Positions 6,020 to 10,446 of a stretch of 10,446 nucleotides of DNA are shown here, piece after piece. A program made the translations under genes and the position numbers. Under the pieces are notes generated by a model. The model had not been told where the DNA came from. It was given only the letters and a program-made list of their open reading frames with translations, and did not search any database. Numbering within the stretch: position 1 is the stretch's first letter; each line of letters opens with the position of its first letter. The stretch comes from Bacillota bacterium. Lineage in GTDB: Bacteria; Bacillota; Clostridia; Lachnospirales; Lachnospiraceae. The stretch covers positions 1-10,446 of the forward strand of contig JAGFXQ010000101.1 of assembly GCA_017861355.1 (NCBI GenBank), written 5' to 3'.

Positions 6020-7216
6020 CTATATTATCAAAGTTGGTTCCTGTTGTTCGATCCGCTGTGACAATACTTTGGCTCGATGCGCCCAGGTATGCCCTTCTGC
6101 CGCCTTCCGATAACCGGCTTCGATGATGTCCTCCATCTTGTCCGGATGATTAAGTAAGGATGCTACCAGCTCCGGCAGCTTCTCAAGCTCGGTTAAGGAA
6201 AAGAATTGCAGTTCTACACCATCTCTTAATTCTTCCCGAAGATAGCGACTTTCATCACTGAGACATAACGCGCCATTCAACATGGAATTGAAGATTCGAT
6301 CATGTGCACCGTCCTTAAACCAAGGCATCACATTCAGTGATATCTTTGCCTGACTGATTTGCTGAAGACAGCCGAAGGAATCCATGGAACCACCGACAAA
6401 AAGGTTTTCCGGATGAAGACATTTTAATTGTTGCCAGCCCTTGCCAAAGACATGGACCTGGAATCCGGCATCTACTAAGGTTCGGATCACCTGTCCCCGG
6501 AAATAAAAGCGGACATAGAGGTCAATGAAGATCATATTCTCCATACAAAGCTTTAATTCTTCCACCGTAAGCTCCCCCATCTCCTTTGTAAGAAAATGTT
6601 CAAAGGTGCTCTCCATTGTCATACATGGATCAGTGATTAAGGCATCTATTATGGAGCGATAAAAGTAAGTATACTCCTCATCAATCCTTGTAATATGTTT
6701 ATCGAAGGTCTCCGGCGGTGAATAATTACCTGCGAAGATGATATCCATCTTACGCTCCTTCAGAGGAAGATAGCATCCATTAGACTCCAGTATCGTGCCA
6801 GCAGATGGTAGAAATCCTTCTAGGCGGATCTCCGGAAAGTAACGCTGCATATAACTGACATGATCCCGGTCGATGCAGAACTGATGGTAGTACCTTGGTC
6901 TCCTGCGAAGATGCTCATGATAGTAAAAGGGATGATCTACAATGATGTTATAACATGGGATCCGATGTATGTCCCAGAACAGATTACCCTCTTCATCCTG
7001 GAAGATCTCCTCACCACAGATACCCGTAAAATTAAAACAGATCATAACAGTCTGATCTGTAATACTGAAAGAAATTAGATCATAATAACTCTGCTCTTCG
7101 TTCAGTAAATCAAAGATCATTACCTCATGTCCGATCTGTTCCAGGGCCTGTCCCAACTGTAGCGAGAAGAAATCCAGCGTCTCGACTCCACCGGTAAACA
7201 ATACAATTCTCTTCAT
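6020..7216 (-). CDS. CgeB/DUF3880-type glycosyltransferase
   Basis: A predicted cytoplasmic GT-B-fold glycosyltransferase of 398 residues; donor and acceptor are unknown. The N-terminal half matches DUF3880-like proteins by pattern: MKRIVLFTGG (1-10) as the first Rossmann strand, VDHPFYYH (93-100), and FLPSAGT (135-141) followed by DIIFAGNYS (158-166), the usual domain junction. The C-terminal half resembles the Glyco_trans_1/CgeB donor-binding domain: VHVFGKGW (254-261), then KISLNVMPWFKDGAHDR (291-307) running into FNSMLNGALCLSD (309-321), the region expected to hold the nucleotide sugar. The related CgeB acts on Bacillus spore surfaces, and other members modify flagellin or surface glycans. 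No partner gene for any of these roles is nearby. The ATG at 7216 has AGAGG 5 bases upstream, and a candidate promoter is at 7336-7308. There is no signal peptide or membrane segment. Confidence 0.8.
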   Translation of the reverse strand: MKRIVLFTGGVETLDFFSLQLGQALEQIGHEVMIFDLLNEEQSYYDLISFSITDQTVMICFNFTGICGEEIFQDEEGNLFWDIHRIPCYNIIVDHPFYYHEHLRRRPRYYHQFCIDRDHVSYMQRYFPEIRLEGFLPSAGTILESNGCYLPLKERKMDIIFAGNYSPPETFDKHITRIDEEYTYFYRSIIDALITDPCMTMESTFEHFLTKEMGELTVEELKLCMENMIFIDLYVRFYFRGQVIRTLVDAGFQVHVFGKGWQQLKCLHPENLFVGGSMDSFGCLQQISQAKISLNVMPWFKDGAHDRIFNSMLNGALCLSDESRYLREELRDGVELQFFSLTELEKLPELVASLLNHPDKMEDIIEAGYRKAAEGHTWAHRAKVLSQRIEQQEPTLII

Positions 7217-7269
7217 AATAACCTCTCGATGTAAACTATGTTATGGATCATTTATTAGTCAAATTAATC

Positions 7270-7299
7270 GCTGGAATGCCAAGTATAATTCTTCCCAGC
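7270..7299 (-). other. Leader hairpin of the glycosyltransferase gene
   Basis: GCTGG (7270-7274) pairs with CCAGC (7295-7299), extended by AA/TT after a bulged C, around a loop of about 16 bases. It falls between the candidate promoter (7336-7308) and the ribosome binding site, so it would be in the leader RNA. There is no T-tract. With the terminator (7441-7492), the promoter and a separate 6-bp hairpin AGCGTG/CACGCT (7410-7424), it accounts for what I can see in the 307-base gap at 7217-7523. Confidence 0.3.
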
Positions 7300-7307
7300 A
7301 CTATTTG

Positions 7308-7336
7308 ATTCTATCGTATCACTTCTTTCTATTCAA
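7308..7336 (-). promoter_or_regulatory. Possible sigma-A-type promoter of the glycosyltransferase gene
   Basis: Minus-strand TTGAAT (7336-7331), a 17-base spacer and TAGAAT (7313-7308) give 4/6 and 5/6 consensus matches at ideal spacing. The predicted start is near 7301, about 85 bases before the ATG. It lies downstream of the acetyltransferase terminator, which fits a separate transcription unit. Confidence 0.4.
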
Positions 7337-7440
7337 AAGCAAGATATAATCATAACTTCATAATATCATTAATGCAATGAAGGAAATCATAACCCTGTCC
7401 GATAAAGCTAGCGTGCCACACGCTGAATATCAAGCAAAGA

Positions 7441-7492
7441 GCGGAAGCTGTTGTACTATTCATGATCTTATATTTTTTTACAACAGCCCCGC
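7441..7492 (-). terminator. Likely terminator of the acetyltransferase gene
   Basis: The arms GCGG plus GCTGTTGTA (7441-7444, 7447-7455) and TACAACAGC plus CCGC (7479-7487, 7489-7492) form 9 + 4 bp with a small internal loop, 32 bases after the acetyltransferase stop. On the minus strand the stem is followed by TCTTTGCTT, a weak T-tract. Function as a terminator is likely from position, but efficiency is doubtful. Confidence 0.5.
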
Positions 7493-7523
7493 ATATTAAT
7501 CCTTGTATCCGGACAATTCTGTC

Positions 7524-8081
7524 CTAATCATCCTTCTTATGCCGCACATAGACATCACAATCATAATAGGTTCCGTCTCTTCGAACCCCAACCCTCTCTT
7601 CTGTATTAGTGTATTGCATTCCTGCTTTCTGCATCACCTTACCTGAGGCAATGTTCAGAACATCGTGCTTTGCCCGAATGCTCTCATAGCCAACCTCATA
7701 GAATAGGTAATGCATCACTGCCGTCAATGCTTCCGTCATCAGCCCTTGACTCCAATATTCTCTACCTAGGCAATATCCAACCTCGCACGTCTCATACCGG
7801 TCATCCTCAATCTCCACACTAATAGATCCGATTGCATTATGATTCCTCTTCAACTCCAATGCCCATACATACGAATTATAACGAATATAATTACTAACCC
7901 AACCAATAATTCTCTTTCTGGATACCTCTTCATTCGGATGCGGCCCCCAGGATAAATACTTGCACACCAGTGGATCTCCTGCCCAGTTCTGATACATATC
8001 CTTCGCATCTTTCTCCTCAAACCGTCGTAAATTGAGTCTTAATGTCTCTATCGGTACTGTTCCCATATGCTGTATACTCAT
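7524..8081 (-). CDS. GNAT family N-acetyltransferase, RimJ/RimL-like
   Basis: Transfers an acetyl group from acetyl-CoA to an amine. The family includes ribosomal-protein N-terminal acetyltransferases and many enzymes for small molecules, so the substrate is not predictable. The protein has 185 residues from the ATG at 8081, chosen because GGAGG lies 5 bases upstream; the frame is open for 12 more codons but those start codons lack a ribosome binding site. The start ETLRLNLRRFEEKDA (12-26) is the typical Acetyltransf_3 opening. EVGYCLGREYWSQGLMTEAL (100-119) is motif A with the pyrophosphate-binding loop, and NIASGKVMQKAGM (143-155) is the C-terminal CoA-contacting helix. It is a single gene in a long spacer region with unusual repeats upstream (8217-8308) and a dyad near the start (8130-8150). 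I found no convincing -10/-35 pair; a weak one is TTGAAA, 17 bases, TAGATA near 8244-8205. Confidence 0.9.
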   Translation of the reverse strand: MSIQHMGTVPIETLRLNLRRFEEKDAKDMYQNWAGDPLVCKYLSWGPHPNEEVSRKRIIGWVSNYIRYNSYVWALELKRNHNAIGSISVEIEDDRYETCEVGYCLGREYWSQGLMTEALTAVMHYLFYEVGYESIRAKHDVLNIASGKVMQKAGMQYTNTEERVGVRRDGTYYDCDVYVRHKKDD

Positions 8082-8129
8082 CCGCACCTCCATGAAACAA
8101 TTGATTACTCTAGTCATCGATTAGGTATA

Positions 8130-8150
8130 GGATGGCTCTCTGTGCCATCT
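8130..8150. promoter_or_regulatory. Dyad GATGGC-N7-GCCATC ahead of the acetyltransferase gene
   Basis: GATGGC (8131-8136) and GCCATC (8144-8149) form a perfect 6-bp inverted repeat with a 7-base loop, plus a G-T wobble outside. It is centred about 60 bases upstream of the ATG. There is no T-tract on either strand, so it could be a protein-binding dyad or a leader hairpin. The bases are more GC-rich than the surroundings. Confidence 0.35.
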
Positions 8151-8216
8151 CAGACAATACCTGAAAGATATTCAATATTAAATTCCAATGGAATTCATGT
8201 TGGACTTCTATCTAAA

Positions 8217-8308
8217 TGAAAGTGTATTTTCTTTCAATGTGAAAGCAATTTTTCTTTCACTGTGAAAGCAATTATACTTTCCGTGTGAGAGTGATTCACT
8301 TCCACACT
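8217..8308. repeat. 23-bp tandem repeat array with phased dyads
   Basis: Four head-to-tail 23-bp units start at 8217, 8240, 8263 and 8286. Units 2 and 3 begin with TGAAAGCAATT and differ mainly at the middle; units 1 and 4 are more diverged (TGAAAGTGTATT, TGAGAGTGATT). Each junction forms a dyad of the type CTTTCAC-N-GTGAAAG: perfect at 8254-8268, and weaker at 8231-8245 and 8277-8291. The centres are exactly 23 bp apart, close to two helical turns. The array sits between the pheT terminator and the acetyltransferase gene. A hairpin AATTCC-AAT-GGAATT (8181-8195) follows it. Confidence 0.75.
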
Positions 8309-8367
8309 TATCTCTATAGAAAATGCTTATACAGGGACATCCTTTCTTATTCCATAGTTTGTCAAAA

Positions 8368-8457
8368 AAACGGATGCCACCTTGCTTTCATCTTTGTTCC
8401 TTGGGTCATTCGATACCGGACTCAGGACTTAGATTACTTGCTTTGCAGCATCCGTTT
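8368..8457 (-). terminator. Long structured terminator of pheT
   Basis: On the minus strand AAACGGATGC (8457-8448) pairs perfectly with GCATCCGTTT (8377-8368), 10 bp, starting about 25 bases after the pheT stop and running directly into a run of seven T (8370-8364). The stem encloses 70 bases that can fold further: ATCT/AGAT, TCCT/AGGA and GTC/GAC, in that order towards the tip. The fragment AAAGCAAG occurs on both sides of the lower internal loop. A smaller hairpin GGAT-AGTT-ATCC precedes it (8470-8459). Terminators normally have loops of 3-10 bases, so the large head is unusual. Confidence 0.75.
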
Positions 8458-8481
8458 GGGATAACTATCCTTTATTTACTT

Positions 8482-10446
8482 CTATTTTCTGATTTCCAGA
8501 CCATTCTTTGCGAGCAATGCCAGGATCTCATCTACCATGTTCTGAATCTCAGTTCCTTCTAAGGTTCTTTCCATAGAGCCGAATTCCAGACGTATGGTTA
8601 CGCTCTTCTTGTCTGCCAGAAGCTTTGCATCCTCAAAGATATCTACAAGACGGATACCTTGAAGGTATTCACATTTGTATTCCTTGATGTAGCTGACAAT
8701 ATTCTCGTAACGTATGCCTTTGTCCGCAAGAATACTTAAGTCAATGGTAACACCGGGATATTTGGAGATCTCAGTATAACGGAGATTCTCTGCTGCCACT
8801 TTCCCCAGATTCTCAAGATCAATCTCAGCAAATGCAACATTCAGCTTCTTATCAATCTTATTCTTTACTCTCAGGTCAAGCACAGAGAAGAAACCAATTT
8901 CCTGCTTGTTTACCAAAACACTTGCGCTATTGATCGGATGAACATAATTATATTTTGCAAGTACCTCTTTTGCAGCAAAGGATGGGCTGAGATTCTTGAT
9001 TGCCTGAACCAGCTGCTCGATAATCTCCTTACATTTGAAATAAATCTCTTTCTCGCTCAATTTCTTGCTAGCTACGACAAAAGCAAGCTTCTTACGTTCA
9101 TTTGCCAGTCCGTCTTCTTTCAGACCTTCTGCAACACGTCCGATCTCATACATTCCCATCTCCGGGAAGCTGTCAACATTCTTCGCTACAAAGCTTAATA
9201 AGCTGGGTATCATAGTAGAGCGGATCGTATCATTTTCGGATGCAAGTGAATTCACTACACGAAGATTGGGCTCAGTCTGGATGCCCAGCTCCTTATTCGT
9301 CTTATTATCATACCAGATATAGCTGTGAACCTCATTCATTGCATAACGCTCGGTTAACAACTCCTTCATCCGATATTCGTCACTTCTCTCCACACTATGG
9401 CGAACCGGTACCGAGTAACTCTTAGCCGGACTGATATCAAAGTTATCATAACCGTAGATTCGGGTGATTTCTTCGATAATATCTGCATTCATGGTTACAT
9501 CTTTGGTTGCTCTCCATGAGGGAACTACCAGATGAAAACTGTCATTGTTACGAGTTACAGCAAAACCAAGTGCTGTTAAGGTCTCCTCAATTCGGTCGGA
9601 AGAGATGTCAATACCGGTATATTTATCTACATAAGCCTTATCAAAATCAATGCTGATTGTATCGTATTTCTTCACATAGCAATCCGTTAATGAAGAAGTA
9701 ACTTCTACACCAGGATCAATATCCGTAAGCAGTTTCACGAAGCGTTCGATTGCAGGAATCGTTAATTCCGGATCAAGTGTCTTCTCATATCTTGAACTGG
9801 CATCGGTACGAAGCCCTAGTCTGGTTGCTGATTTACGAACACTGACTCCGTCAAAATTCGCAGATTCAAGAAGAACAGAATCGGTATCGTCCGTAATCTC
9901 CGATAATTCACCGCCCATGATACCTGCAATTGCTACCGGCTCCTTCTCATCACAGATCAGAAGAGTATCGTTATCCACTTTACGTTCCACACTGTCCAGA
10001 GTAGTAAAATCAACCAGCTCCGGATATGTCTTAACACGTATGGTTGATACCTTCTTGTGATCAAATGCATGCATCGGCTGACCCAGCTCCATCATCAGGT
10101 AATTGGTCAGATCGGCAAGCAGATTAATTGGTCTCATTCCGCAGTAGCTGAGACGAATTCTCATATTAATGGGGGATTTCTTCTTTGTAATATTACCGAT
10201 GGAGAGACAGCTATAGCGATAGCATTTATCAATATTCTCTACCTTCACATCAATCGCTTTCAGGCTGTTATAGATGGATGTATCCTTCACCTCCAGAGGC
10301 TTTAACGGTCTCTTGGTCAATACCGAGATCTCTCTGGCAACTCCATAATGTCCCCACAGATCCGGACGGTTTGTTAGAGATTTATTATCTACTTCAAAGA
10401 TCGTATCCTCAAGCTGCATGATCTCTTTGATGTCAGTTCCCACCGG
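8482..10446 (-). CDS. pheT: Phenylalanyl-tRNA synthetase beta subunit (5' end outside the window)
   Basis: Beta chain of the (alpha-beta)2 enzyme that charges tRNA-Phe; it carries the editing site that removes Tyr-tRNA-Phe and parts that bind tRNA. About 655 codons are visible, with the stop (TAG) at 8482. Compared with the usual roughly 800 residues, some 150 N-terminal residues, including the EMAP-like tRNA-binding domain, lie beyond the window edge; the frame is open to 10446. In visible numbering: NKSLTNRPDLWGHYGVARE (20-38) leads into the B3/B4 editing domain (about 70-235), with MRPINLLADLTNYLM (103-117) and AIAGIMGGE (171-179). The B5 domain is at about 262-335 (ADIIEEITRIYGYD), followed by the catalytic-like core and a C-terminal FDX-ACB anticodon-binding domain (about 560-653). 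In FDX-ACB the common (F/Y)PxxxRD reads YPGVTIDLS, lacking the Arg. pheS is expected just upstream. Confidence 0.96.
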   Translation of the reverse strand, partial: PVGTDIKEIMQLEDTIFEVDNKSLTNRPDLWGHYGVAREISVLTKRPLKPLEVKDTSIYNSLKAIDVKVENIDKCYRYSCLSIGNITKKKSPINMRIRLSYCGMRPINLLADLTNYLMMELGQPMHAFDHKKVSTIRVKTYPELVDFTTLDSVERKVDNDTLLICDEKEPVAIAGIMGGELSEITDDTDSVLLESANFDGVSVRKSATRLGLRTDASSRYEKTLDPELTIPAIERFVKLLTDIDPGVEVTSSLTDCYVKKYDTISIDFDKAYVDKYTGIDISSDRIEETLTALGFAVTRNNDSFHLVVPSWRATKDVTMNADIIEEITRIYGYDNFDISPAKSYSVPVRHSVERSDEYRMKELLTERYAMNEVHSYIWYDNKTNKELGIQTEPNLRVVNSLASENDTIRSTMIPSLLSFVAKNVDSFPEMGMYEIGRVAEGLKEDGLANERKKLAFVVASKKLSEKEIYFKCKEIIEQLVQAIKNLSPSFAAKEVLAKYNYVHPINSASVLVNKQEIGFFSVLDLRVKNKIDKKLNVAFAEIDLENLGKVAAENLRYTEISKYPGVTIDLSILADKGIRYENIVSYIKEYKCEYLQGIRLVDIFEDAKLLADKKSVTIRLEFGSMERTLEGTEIQNMVDEILALLAKNGLEIRK

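Noticed and set aside
8396..8430. tRNA-like T-arm, from a TCGAAT-containing stretch in the spacer after pheT
   Set aside because: The flanking 5-bp stem does not pair, and no acceptor stem, D-arm or anticodon arm can be assembled.
8368..8457. T-box riboswitch, because of GGTGGCATCC near a terminator and the link to an aminoacyl-tRNA synthetase
   Set aside because: It lies downstream of pheT, not upstream of a synthetase or amino-acid gene; no specifier hairpin or stem I motifs are visible, and the next gene is an acetyltransferase about 290 bases away.
8323..8562. 79-codon plus-strand frame across the pheT 3' end
   Set aside because: It overlaps the pheT terminator and the coding end of pheT, lacks a ribosome binding site, and its composition is that of a chance frame.

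Overview
The window looks like a piece of chromosome from a moderately low-GC Gram-positive anaerobe of the class Clostridia, probably Lachnospiraceae-like. This is an inference from strong AGGAGG-type ribosome binding sites, Firmicutes-type gene order (aroQ, an M24 peptidase, efp), a MscL with a C-terminal zinc ribbon, and the clostridial style of PheT. All ten recognisable genes lie on the minus strand, so transcription runs from high to low coordinates. I see no tRNA, rRNA, CRISPR array, insertion sequence or prophage gene.

In transcription order: (1) 10446-8482, the 3' four-fifths of pheT (phenylalanyl-tRNA synthetase beta chain), cut off by the window edge and followed by a long structured terminator at 8457-8368. 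(2) 8481-8082, a 400-base spacer holding that terminator, an array of about four 23-bp repeats made of phased dyads, and a hairpin in front of a RimJ/RimL-like acetyltransferase (8081-7524). (3) A terminator, a candidate promoter, then a stand-alone CgeB/DUF3880-type glycosyltransferase (7216-6020). (4) mscL (5823-5383), ended by a clean 13-bp terminator hairpin. (5) A leaderless, presumably cytoplasmic GH5 glycosidase (5211-4177) with its own terminator. (6) A good extended -10 promoter at 4030-4002 that drives yqeG (3926-3408), followed by aroK, aroQ, an Xaa-Pro-type M24 peptidase and efp, ending in an intrinsic terminator at 267-220.

The yqeG-aroK-aroQ-peptidase-efp block is a housekeeping cluster. 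aroK and aroQ make two shikimate-pathway enzymes. EF-P relieves ribosome stalling at polyproline, and the peptidase next to it removes residues ahead of proline; aroQ-peptidase-efp is a conserved neighbourhood in Firmicutes (yqhS-yqhT-efp in Bacillus subtilis). YqeG is a HAD-family phosphatase. The other genes (acetyltransferase, glycosyltransferase, mscL, GH5) look like separate single-gene units with no obvious shared pathway.

The coding content is ordinary. The unusual material lies in the spacers: a degenerate array of about nine 14-16-bp units that runs from the last codons of yqeG towards aroK; a 23-bp phased-dyad array upstream of the acetyltransferase; a 90-nt structured terminator after pheT; and a compact double hairpin between the peptidase gene and efp. 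I find no convincing new multi-gene system here.
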